Origin: Aplectana chamaeleonis
Lineage: Eukaryota > Nematoda > Chromadorea > Rhabditida > Cosmocercidae
Assembly: GCA_029168955.1 (NCBI GenBank)
Contig: JAPDOI010000211.1
Location: 930,001-994,000 of the forward strand
Direction: 5' to 3'
DNA length: 64,000 nt
Shown: in pieces, positions 1-9,155 of the stretch
Numbering within the stretch: position 1 is the stretch's first letter
How the letters are laid out: each line of letters begins with the position of its first letter
Position numbers and translations under genes: made by a program
Notes under the pieces: generated by a model
What the model was told of the DNA's origin: nothing
The model's input: the letters and a program-made list of their open reading frames with translations, nothing else
The model's database searches: none

Positions 1-30
1 TGTGCACTTTGTAATTGCAGACTTACGTGT

Positions 31-400
31 TTAACAAGGGTTACGCCCAAAATAACCGAACGGGACGTCGAAGAAAGTGAGCGGGACACCAGCGGCAGTG
101 CGCCCAACGCCGAAGAAGTTGTACGGGACCCATGCAAGAGTGCACCGTACGCCATAGAATGTGTGCGGGACTCCTGTGAGAGTGCGCCGAACGCCATAGA
201 AAGTGTACGGAATCCATTCAGGAGTGCGCCGGACGCCATAGGAGGTGTGCGGGACCCATGCTAGAGTGCTCCGGACATCATAGAAAGTGTGCGGGACCCA
301 TGTAGGAGTGCGCCTGTAGAAAGTGTGCGCGACCTCAGGAGGAGTGCTCTCTGGACGCCGTAGAAGGTGTGCGGTACAACGTAGCAATGTTCAGGACCTC
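31..400 (-). repeat. 42-bp tandem minisatellite with an open minus-strand frame
   Basis: About eight degenerate copies of a 42-bp unit. The unit is a multiple of three, so one minus-strand frame stays open for 118 codons (31-387) as a 14-residue repeat close to VPHTFYGVRRTLAW. There is no signal peptide and no recognisable domain. The array may be the edge of a repetitive-protein gene lying off the window, but an unselected minisatellite that happens to be open is equally possible. Period and open frame are seen directly; a coding role is not shown. Confidence 0.7.
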
Positions 401-404
401 AGAA

Positions 405-1095
405 AAGTGGAAACAAGTTACTTGTAACGTAAAAGGCCAAAAACAAGTTACTTGTAACATATCTGAGCCGATGTAAGTTACATGCGACTTATCTCAGGTT
501 ATTTAAGTTACATGTAACATATCGGCGAGATACTGCGTGGGGTGCGCCTCCGATATGTTACATGTAACTTAAATGATTTAAGATAAGTCGCAAGTAACTT
601 ACATCAGCTTAGATATGTTACAAGTAGCTTGTTTTCGATATCTGAGAAGACACTGCGTGAAGTGCGCCTCCGATATGTTACATGTAACTTAAATGGCACA
701 ATATTAGTCGCAAGTAACTTAAATCGGCCTAGAAGATATTTACCAGGGGGATGTACGACGCACTCGCGGGGTCAGGCCTAAGACTGGCGTTCCTGTTGGT
801 TCAATTGCCCAAGTTTGAGGTACTTGACCCTCCACCAGCAGGGAAGGCCGTGCACAGCATTTTGTTGCGTAGTGTGTGGTCTGGGATGCGCCCTCTGTGT
901 CGCGTGTCGTCTGCGTCACGTGATGGCCACCCATAGTGAAAATTTGAATGTAAGTTACATGTAACATAAGTGTAACTTACATGTAATATAAATTTAAGTT
1001 ACATGTAATATAAATGTATGTTATATGTAATATAAATGTAAGTTACTTGAGACATTCAAGTAAGTTGCATTTATATTACAAGTAACTTGTTTTGA
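405..1095. repeat. Array of GTTACATGTAAC-type palindromes
   Basis: Some 690 bases are filled with variants of AAGTTACATGTAACTT, many self-complementary, spaced irregularly. A longer internal duplication carries the block TGCGCCTCCGATATGTTACA at about 543 and 664. There is no supported gene; the short ORFs at 740-967 are not convincing. It resembles the subterminal palindrome-rich ends of some foldback or hAT-like elements, but no transposase is seen here. Confidence 0.7.
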
Positions 1096-1429
1096 TTTTT
1101 CTGAGACGCCGCAGAAAGAAGAATGTCTTCGAAACAAGCTCGAGAACGCTAATTTACAGGATTTGCCGCACTTCGGATTGAATTTGTGTGCTTGCACAAC
1201 TGAACCAGATTTATTGCTTTTCTCGCTATAATTTGCCGCTGTCCGCCTTTCCCTGTGTCAACATGTGCGGCAGGCAAACTTGATGTCTACAACAAAAAAT
1301 ATTGGGGCAAAATTATTCCTGAGCCGATTCTATGTATGCAAAAACAACTTGATAATTTCCGCCCGGGGCGAAAATTCGGGGGTCTGGGGGCGAAGCCCCA
1401 GCCAGCCGTCATGCGGGCGGAGCCCGCTG

Positions 1430-1583
1430 GACGGCTGGTCCATGTCAAAGAATGGTGTCACTGAAATACGACGTTTTGATGCGTTTCTCACCGTTTCTTC
1501 GTAATTTCGATAAGACTTGGACGCCAACGTATTGTTTTGAGTGCAGCACTCGGGAACGAAGGTCATCGTGAACACTGCCTTTA
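1430..1583. mobile_element. Right-end fragment of a GGCAGTGTTCACGAT-ended MITE
   Basis: The stretch ending in ATCGTGAACACTGCCTTTAA is clearly similar to the right end of the intact element at 52729-53219 (shared words include GTGTCACT/GTCACT, GCGTTTCTC, CCGTTTCTTCGTAATTTC and CTCGGGAACGA). No matching left end lies upstream, so this is a truncated copy. The GC-rich hairpin at about 1350-1440 just before it belongs to other sequence. Confidence 0.55.
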
Positions 1584-1778
1584 AAGGCACAATCCGAACT
1601 CAGAACCGTTATTCAGTTTTTCTGCTCAGTTTAGAGAGAATTCCGCGCTGATCACATTATTGACTATGGGGATGTGAAAACGCACCCAAAGTTTCATGGA
1701 CGCAGCTTTAAGCCGAACAGCGCTACATAGGTTGGGGTCCATGAAAAAATCGATAGCTGTGAAATATTTACAAGTATT

Positions 1779-2050
1779 TTACGAAATTTGAATAACGGAG
1801 TTTCGCGTTGCTACAACATGCGGAAAACCTGGTCACGGACCTAAGTAATCAATTTCAATCTTTCAACCAGTTGAAAACGGTCTTTGAATACCCATTTTTA
1901 GGTGTGATACAATCGATTGTATCACACCTAAAAACTTGTCTTCAAAGAACGTTTTTAAACGGCTAAGAGAATGCAATTGATTACTCGGGTCCGTGACTAG
2001 TTTTCCCGTACGTTGTGGCAACGCGAAACTCCCTAATTCAAATTTCGTTA
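1779..2050. repeat. Foldback element with a 32-bp perfect palindromic centre
   Basis: Two arms of about 130 bp face each other: AATTTGAATAACGGAGTTTCG on the left is answered by CGAAACTCCCTAATTCAAATT on the right, and TCACGGACCTAAGTAATCAA by TTGATTACTCGGGTCCGTGA. The centre, at about 1903-1934, is a perfect palindrome around TACAATCGATTGTA. No ORF of note. It is a typical non-autonomous foldback (MITE-like) element. Confidence 0.75.
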
Positions 2051-2100
2051 AGGCCTCGAGTCCTGTCTGATATCTGAGTTCTGCGTTCGACTCAGCTACC

Positions 2101-2593
2101 TTAAAGGCAGTGTCCACGATAAAAACCATGTCTGATTTTTTGGTGGAGATCGGCAGCTGCAGGGCCTAGCGCAACCCTAACGTTGAAAAAACTAAGAAAA
2201 ATGAGCTCGGAACGGTCCCCTACGGCCCCAAAGTTGGACACCCGTTAGCTCGTCACACCCAGATGCATTTTCCACGCCCTCCCCCGTGAACAAATGAATG
2301 CTCGAGATTGAGAGATGAGCGATGGTTTCCGATCAATAGCCCCGTTCTTCCCTTCATTCTCAACTTCTCTCTTTACTCAGGTCAGCTCGCATACATCGGC
2401 TGCAAAAGACGGAAGTTACAAGCCTCGGACGACTCGCTCACCATGCTTCCCTAGCTCAATTTTTGAGGGACCATAACTTCGTTCCTAGAAGGTCTTGTAC
2501 GATTCCAAAAACATCATTGGAATCAGCATGGGACCGTCTTCAATACAGGCGGAAAAGCAGAAAAACGAATCTTATCGTAAACACTGTCTTTAA
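2101..2593. mobile_element. MITE, TTAAAGGCAGTG family, full length
   Basis: Starts TTAAAGGCAGTGTCCACGAT and ends ATCGTAAACACTGTCTTTAA, giving terminal inverted repeats of about 20 bp. The 493-bp interior is almost the same as the element at 32993-33486 in the same orientation, sharing for example GACACCCGT and CATACATCGGCTGC. No coding capacity. Target duplications are not clear here. Confidence 0.8.
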
Positions 2594-2919
2594 GATATCT
2601 CCTTAATTAATTCTGCCCCCAGTAAGACAGTTGTTATTGCGAGTTTTCTGAGATAAACATATGGGAAATCAATGTTGTTACATGATTCATAGAGTGGGTA
2701 AAACGCAAACTTCATTTATCTTCATGTATCTGCGGTTATGATCAAGGTAGAATTTGACCCATAGACAGTATAAGGTAGCGGTTCCGTGGTATTCGATTTC
2801 GAAATGCATTGGTAGTCGAAATACTAATCATCGTATTTTTTATGCGCTGCTAGCACAAGGTATTTCAACTATCCTCTTTTCGATGGACGCACCATGAGGT
2901 TTCCCTCGCTACATCTGCT

Positions 2920-3450
2920 TAAGGTGACATTCCGCTCTCTTCGCTCATGATTCCGCATGCTTTGGCGCATGGTTCTCATCCAACCCCTTCCGCCTATCGT
3001 AAGGTTCCGCTTGCTTGGTGTTAACCTTCGCTTGTTTAGCGTTAGCTTCTGCTTGCTTCCCGTTAACTTCCGCTCGCTCAGTGTTAGTTTCTTCTTGCTT
3101 CGCGTTTGCTTCCGCTCGCTTTGGTGCATGGTTCCACTCGTTCCCCTACCTAACGTAAGGTTCTGCTTGCTTGGCGTTAGTTTCTGCTTGCTCGGCTTTA
3201 GCTTCTACTTGCTTCGCGTTTGCTTCCGCTCGCTTTGGTGCATGGTTCCACTCGTTCCCCAACCTAACGTAAGGTTCTGCTTGCTTGGCGTTAGTTTCTG
3301 CTTGCTCGGCTTTAGCTTCTACTTGCTTCGCGTTTGCTTCCGCTCGCTTTGGTGCATGGTTCCACTCGTTCCCCTATCTAACGTAAGGTTCTGCTTGCTT
3401 GGCGGTAGCTTCTGCTTGCTTCGCGTGCTAGCTTCTGCTTGCTTCGCGTT
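2920..3450. repeat. 114-bp tandem repeat built from smaller CTTGCTT units
   Basis: The word TTTGCTTCCGCTCGCTTTGG recurs at 3105, 3219 and 3333, an exact 114-bp period. Each unit is made of roughly 21-bp subunits like TTAGCTTCTGCTTGCTTCGC. The plus strand is open for 172 codons (2957-3475) as a hydrophobic Cys/Leu/Phe repeat; the minus strand reads as a Lys-rich KLTLSKRKLT-type repeat of 86 codons. Neither has a supporting start or signal that would make a gene likely. 3476-3713 holds nothing recognisable. Confidence 0.8.
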
Positions 3451-3981
3451 CGGTACGGGGACAATCCGTTACTAGCGGATTGCGTGTTAACATCTTGTTA
3501 CAAAAGTTCTGAGTAGTGCACGTGTATGAAGACATCATAACATCAATACCGTTAGATACATACGCCGGAAGCGTTCTCAAATGCTAAATGGAAGAATTCA
3601 AAATGGAACACAACGATTAAGGATAAAACGTAGGACAAAACTAAAAAAAAAACCGGGTATAAAAGTAAGACAGACTATAAAACACTGGGATTTCTACGAC
3701 GAGTTAGAGCAGATTATCTGGTGAACCACTTTTTGAAGGAATTGAGATTCAAACACAAAGCGCCTCTATTAATCAAAAAATTTAACGTTGGAACTACTCT
3801 ATTACAGAAAAATTTTGACCTGACCTGCGTCCGAGATATGTTCGGTCTGAGCTTTTGTGTGTTTCGTGTGTTTCCTCTTGTGCAAGAATTCACAAAAGTG
3901 AGAAAGTCGGATGATCGGAGTGAGACCTTGCGAGTAATTGTTTTGTATGACATGACGAGATCGTTGCGTTTTCTCCTACTT

Positions 3982-5880
3982 TCAAGACTTCGTAACCCGA
4001 AAACTTGCCTTCTTACCAAACCATTGGGTATAAAACGATAATCTACACCACTGCAACGTAAGGCGTTTTCTCGTGAAATTATTTTGCACACTTTCCAAAG
4101 CAGCAATGTCCTTTTTTAAATAGGGATTAAACACCGTGGTACCGTTTTTAACCAGTGGTCTAACATAAGATTTATATGCTCTGATAAGAATTTGTGGACC
4201 TTTTGTCTTAAGTGCTTTGAAAAGGTTGTAAGTCCTGTGCATTGCCTTGGAGATTATGGATCTGTAATGCGAGCGAAAACTTAGTTTGCCGGTAATAATA
4301 AAGCCTAAATCTCGTATTTGTTCAACACAATTCAAGGTTATTTGATCCAAACTATATGAAGCTTCCACTGAACCAGACCCGATAGCAAGAACATGCGTTT
4401 TTTCAGGAGAAAGCGGTAAGTTCTTATTGATAGACCATCGCTTAACCTCATCTATTGCGCATTGTAGAGCTTCCTTGTCTTCAGTGTTACCGATTACTTT
4501 GTAGATTTTGACATCGTCAGCATACATCAGACACTTCACGTTTAACGAAGAGATAATGGAAGGGAGTTCAAAAGTGTAAAGCAGAAACAGCAATGGAGAT
4601 AAGACACCACCTTGTGGGACGCCACTGAATACTGGGTAGATTTCTGAGTAATCTTTGCTCACCCTGACCTGATATGTGCGGTTCGTCAGAAAACTTTGCA
4701 TCCATTTAACAACCCTAGGGTGAATTCCTACAGGTTTCAACCTATGTAATAACTTATCATGCGGTACTTTATCGAATGCTTTAGCGAGATCAAAATATAT
4801 AACATGAACTTGTTTACTAATGTCAACAGCTTGTGTCCAATCATTCAAAGATTCCAATAAAGCTGTTTCCGTAGATCTTCCTTTCCAAAACCCATGCTGC
4901 AAATAGGGGATAATATTGTTCTCCTCAATGTGATTTACAAGGTACTCTTTAACAATTTTCTTAAAAATTCCTAGCGAATATCGAAGTTATACTGATCGGG
5001 CGATAGTTCTGTGGAAAACTGTAAGGAGCTTTTTTGGGTACCGGGATGACGAAAGAATGCCTCCACCGATCTGGCACCTCTGCTCTCATATAGGAAAGAT
5101 TGAAGATGAACTCTAAAAGATATGCAATCAGAAAGCATACCTTTTTGATAAAATGAAGCGGAATAAAGTCAGGAGTTACTGTGAAAGACTTTGGCCATTT
5201 CGAAAGCAACTCGATAATTTTTTCTTTATAGAACCATAAACCGTGAGGCATTACTGGGAACATAGGTTGAGGTGTGTCGAAAGCTTCCGCGTCACAATCC
5301 TGAGAAAAGTTGAACGATTTTTGAAAGTGCAAAGCAAGAATGTCCGCTTTATCTACGTCTTTGTGAACCAAAGTCCCGTCGCCATCTAACAGACAAGGTA
5401 TTTGACCGCGTTTCTTGATACGAGAACTAATTAGTGAAAAAAAGTCTAGACATCTCTGTGGACTCTACTGATTTCTTCTCAACGTAGGAATTTTGCTTGT
5501 ACATAGCCTTATTTACTCGGACATTGTACGACTTGTACTTTTCCCACTGCGTGTCACAGTCCATTTTGACAGCCTCATCCCATATCCTGTCGCGCCTACG
5601 CATCATTCTGATTAGATACTCAGGGAGCTTTGATTGTCTACCAGTGACGGTGCGTAAGGGCACAAACTCACCAATTGTATGGTGAAGTATACTGAGGAAC
5701 ATTTCATACATATCGTTAACTGTAGAAACTGTAGCGAAAGATCCAAGCCAGTCAACACTTGACAAGTAATTCTCGATAGAGTTGACGTCTGCAGCACCGA
5801 AATCTCTTCTTTGAAAATTTTTCGGTTTCACCACACTCATATTTAAAGTGAATTCAACACAAGCGTGGTCGCTAGTTCCC
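3982..5880 (-). pseudogene. CR1-like ORF2: endonuclease C-terminal end and reverse transcriptase
   Basis: Reading minus strand from 5880: SDHACVEF is the SDH motif that ends the APE-type endonuclease, then a linker, then the RT. NYRPIS opens the RT core, AFDKVPHDKLLHRL carries the first catalytic Asp, SGVPQGGVLSPLLF is the conserved turn, and MYADDVKIY is the catalytic box. It continues through the thumb (LIRAYKSYVRPLV, SVQNNFTRK). Frame changes occur near 5430 (a run of T/A), near 4965 and near 4000-4100, so no complete ORF remains. The RT copies RNA into DNA at a nicked target; this copy is inactive as it stands. Confidence 0.88.
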
Positions 5881-6415
5881 AGGGGTGGACAGTATACTTA
5901 GTATCCGAATCACTCCAATTCGGATATCCGACCGGATATCCGAGATTCGGATAATCCGATATCCGAAAATTTGAAAACGCGCATAATCTGAATCGAACCA
6001 ATATCCGGGAAATTAAAAATCGGCATTATCTGAATCGAACCATTATCTGAAAGGTCAAAAATTCGGATAAAATCGGATAAAAACGGATAAAACGGATAAA
6101 AATCGGATAAAAATCGGATAAAACGGATAGAATTTGCATAAAATCGGATAAAAACCGGATAAAACGGATGAAATTTGCGTGAAATCGGATAAACTCGGAC
6201 AAAACGGGTAAGATTTGCGTAAAATCGGATAAAATCGGATAAAATCGGATCAAAACCGGATTAAACCAGATAAAACCGGATAAAATCGTACAAATCGGAT
6301 AAAATCGGTTCATTTTAGGTTGAATGTAGTAAAGCGGTCCATTTTTTATATCATCTATTTGACTCTCTTTTGTTTCCTCACTCGTGTAATTTATGTATAT
6401 CTCCATTTCTCGTAG

Positions 6416-6722
6416 CTATAGTCTACAGCAATGAAAGTAGGACCTGGTGAGGTTGCGGATTCTTCTTACCATACTGTAGCCTGATAGTGTTATCACTCAT
6501 TTTTTCGAAATAACTAAAATTGTTCGGTGAGTTCCGGCTTCCGCTCTCAGATTTTCACCTGTTTTCATTGCTTCCACAGATGTAGTCGTATCGGTGGAGG
6601 CACAGACTCACCGATCTATCAAAGCTGTTCCGTAGAAATGCGTGATACCACTAACAAGCTACCGTATGTTAGGACAAGTCCGCAACCTCACCAGGTCCAA
6701 CTAACATTGCTGTAGACTATAT
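6416..6722. mobile_element. Foldback MITE nested in the ATCCGAAT insertion
   Basis: TAGTCTACAGCAATG at the left is answered by CATTGCTGTAGACTA at the right, and the arms go on through GGACCTGGTGAGGTTGCGGA / TCCGCAACCTCACCAGGTCC, about 50 bp each. Flanking TA on both sides fits a Tc1/mariner-type target duplication. No coding capacity. Confidence 0.75.
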
Positions 6723-6735
6723 GTACTGTTCTACT

Positions 6736-6821
6736 AATTTTGTGTGTATGTGTGTGTATGTGGATGTGTGTATGTGTATGTGTATGTGTGTGTATGTGTA
6801 TGTGTGTATGTGTATGTGTGT

Positions 6822-6879
<58 letters not shown>

Positions 6880-6880
6880 C
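6736..6880. repeat. TG dinucleotide microsatellite
   Basis: About 145 bases of (TG)n with TATG interruptions at its 5' side and purer TG toward its 3' side. The Cys/Val ORFs over it are translations of the repeat. Confidence 0.95.
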
Positions 6881-7036
6881 GCCTGAGATTTGTTCCGATA
6901 ATATCCGAAATTTATCCGAAATTATCCGACGGATATCCGTATCCGAATCATTAGAAAAATGGCATTATCTGAATCGATCCAATATCCGAAAACTTGAAAA
7001 AATGCATTATCTGAATCGAACCAATATCCGGTAAAT

Positions 7037-7700
7037 TTAAAATGGCATTATCCGAATCGATCCATTATCCGAGGAATTACCTTCGGCTAACAAGTATAGT
7101 GGACAGACCGAGACGTCGTTCACCAAATCTGGGGAATTGCAAAAAATTAAATCCAAAATGGAGTTGTTCCGCGTTGGCTTTTTAACGAGCTGTTTCAGGC
7201 AGTGGGAAGAAAATAAATCAATGAATTCCTGAGAACAGTGCGATATTTCTGACGATGACGAATCCTCGCACCAGCATAAATCGGCCAAATTAAAATCACC
7301 AAGCACAACACTGCTACTACTACAAGAACAGTGATCACTAATAGCCTTTCTTAACTGACATGAGAAGGAAGCACTACAATTCGGGGCGCGATATATAAGC
7401 ATGAATCTAATCGAGGAGTTGTGTGTAAAAACATCGTTTATGAGTAGTTCGTAAGAATCTCTGACCGCCTCCTGAAACACCGTATGCACTGTAAAATGAG
7501 ATTTATAAAAGAGTACAACCCCGCCGCCCTTCTCATGCATCCTGTCACATCGCACAGAAGAGTATTGATCGCTTGCAATTCCCAATAAAGTTGCCACATC
7601 ATTAATTGGGGTCAACCACGACTCAGTTATGAACGCCAGATCATAATTTCCCCGAACAAGAGACAACACAAATGCATCCGCGTTTTTAACTAAAGATCGT
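7037..7700 (-). pseudogene. CR1-like ORF2 N-terminal part: APE-type endonuclease
   Basis: Starts near NYDLAFITESWL, the conserved Glu-containing motif of APE-like endonucleases, then GGGVVLFYK, LIYRAPN and VLGDFNLADLCW, which carries the catalytic Asp-Phe-Asn. ILDLIFCN follows. The last residues of the open frame come from the inserted repeats, not from the LINE. The enzyme would nick target DNA to prime reverse transcription. The reading resumes beyond the insertion at about 5880. Confidence 0.85.
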
Positions 7701-7740
7701 GTGTTCGAAAGTAGACACTTGAGAGGTTCACCAGATAGCC

Positions 7741-8531
7741 TTAGAGAGCATAATCGTTTCCCTGAGACTGTGTTGGATTCACTTGAGGTTCAGAGATAAT
7801 TGCAGAATCGTGTGGTGAAAAAGGAATGTTCTGACGGTTGACATTCGATAAACGTGCCTCTCGTCTCCGATCCCGCTCTTCCTTCGGAAGGGATTCCCGC
7901 AGGAAAACCCTCCCCTGATAGTAGGATCTGAGGCGCGGAGCACGGCTTACAGCGATTTTCTGGAACCTACTGATTGGCAAAACAACTTTCAACAGACGCG
8001 GTCTAGAGGGAGATGGAGGGCCCATCCTATAGACAGCGGTAGAGAAACATTCGACATCAAGATAGGCTAAAATATTGTTTACATTGCAAACATCATGACC
8101 TACTCTTTCGAATGAATTGGGTGAATTACTTTCCGGCACACCGGCAATGACAATAGAGCGCACCATATCAGGATCTTCAACAGAACGAGGAGCTACATCA
8201 ACAACATCAGACTTGGGAACAGTGTTCACGGAACTAGATAAACGGAGAGAATCAATTTTTCAATTAATTTCAAATTTTCCTCCCTCAATCTCCGATTGTC
8301 CTCAAGAACCTCGCCAAATTTTCGCTTTGCCTCTGCCATCTCCTTGCGGTTCTCCAGCAAGATTTCCACCACTATCTTCATGTACTCGGGCATGTCTCCT
8401 TCCATATTGCGTAATCGATCATAGACCGAACACGGTGATCGCGGAGACGGGACATCAACTCTGGTGCGCTTCGCTGGAAGTGATGAAGAGCGAGACGGCG
8501 ACATCATAACTGAGCACGAACAAAGTGACAA
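7741..8531 (-). pseudogene. CR1-like ORF1 (nucleic-acid-binding protein)
   Basis: Two overlapping minus-strand frames, 8226-8531 (101 codons) and 7741-8229 (162 codons), together look like one ORF1 broken by a frameshift near 8228. The first part has a Lys/Glu-rich, coiled-coil-like segment (residues about 40-95). The second has IVIAGVPESNSP and YRMGPPSPSRPRLLKVVLP, an RRM-like pattern common in nematode CR1 ORF1 products, then a basic tail with ERDRRREAR. It should bind element RNA. It lies directly upstream of ORF2 on the same strand. Confidence 0.75.
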
Positions 8532-8846
8532 TCGACAATATCGAATTCTATACCGTTAATAGTGACGATTGGAGAAATGATGATTTGAACCCCCGTCACT
8601 AGGGCCCGGCGCAGTCAGAACATCGAAGTTGAAAAAAAGACAGACGGCTACGAAGCTGGAGTAGTCTAGTGAGGAAGAGTAGTCAGAGCAGGGATCAGCC
8701 TTGTCAGAAATGGAAGTGGACGAAGGGATAAATTAGTCGAAAATCCCAGGAAGTTGCTGTCGGCGGTGATCGATGGGGAGAGAGCAAATACAGCGACCGC
8801 TCAGGACTGCAAACCCAGCTGAATCTGGTCAAGGGACTGCACGTTT

Positions 8847-9155
8847 ATGAACAAGACGTGTCACGAGTGCAAAACTGTTGGCCACAAAAGAGGATTCTGC
8901 AAGAACTTCGAAAAGAAGAGTACGCAGCACAGAAGAAAACACAGGCGAACAAACAACGTCGTTATCGCCTCTACCTCATGCGATTCCGCTCCTGTTAGCC
9001 GTATCTACCGCTCAGTGCAGATCAATGGAACGATGGTCCGGATGCGTCTCGACACCGGAGCAGATGTCACACTGCTCAGCCAATCCGATTGGAAAGTTGC
9101 GGCCTTCGCTCATCACTTTGCAATCCGCCAACCACAAGAAGCTGAATGTTCGTAG
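8847..9155 (+). pseudogene. gag-pro remnant: zinc knuckle and aspartic protease
   Basis: CHECKTVGHKRGFC near the start is a CX2CX4HX4C zinc knuckle of a gag nucleocapsid. About 45 residues later MRLDTGADVTLLS is the retropepsin active site with its DTG triad. The frame ends at 9155 because of a frameshift near 9100-9150, after which the protease and RT continue in the frame that runs to 12096. Protease would cut the Gag-Pol polyprotein. Confidence 0.85.

Larger units (their letters stand above)
5883..7080. mobile_element. Insertion of ATCCGAAT-rich repeats inside the LINE endonuclease
   Basis: The LINE reading (minus strand) breaks after LYLLAEG near 7080 and resumes with LGTSDHACVEF near 5880. 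The intervening 1.2 kb starts CAGGGGTGGACAG, which looks like a hAT-type terminus, and is flanked by degenerate CGGATATCC/ATCCGAAT arrays on both sides (5900-6300 and 6890-7075). The right end has no clear matching inverted repeat, so the exact right boundary is approximate. The 126-codon minus ORF at 6026-6406 is just the repeat in translation. Confidence 0.65.
3714..8650 (-). mobile_element. CR1-like non-LTR retrotransposon, nearly full length, decayed
   Basis: Minus-strand order is ORF1-like coiled/nucleic-acid-binding protein, apurinic-type endonuclease, reverse transcriptase, short 3' tail. All the main parts of a CR1/Jockey-group LINE are present. The reading frames are broken by frameshifts and by a 1.2-kb insertion at about 5883-7080 inside the endonuclease. 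The 5' end is around 8650, where the neighbouring gypsy remnant begins. Confidence 0.85.

Noticed and set aside
400..1100. A CRISPR-like array
   Set aside because: The repeats are degenerate short palindromes with irregular spacing and no unique spacers of constant size, in a eukaryotic context.
6026..6406. 126-codon minus-strand ORF
   Set aside because: It is a translation of degenerate CGGATAAAA repeats, with no start context or domain.
6721..7034. Cys/Val-rich ORFs over the TG tract
   Set aside because: They are translations of a dinucleotide microsatellite.
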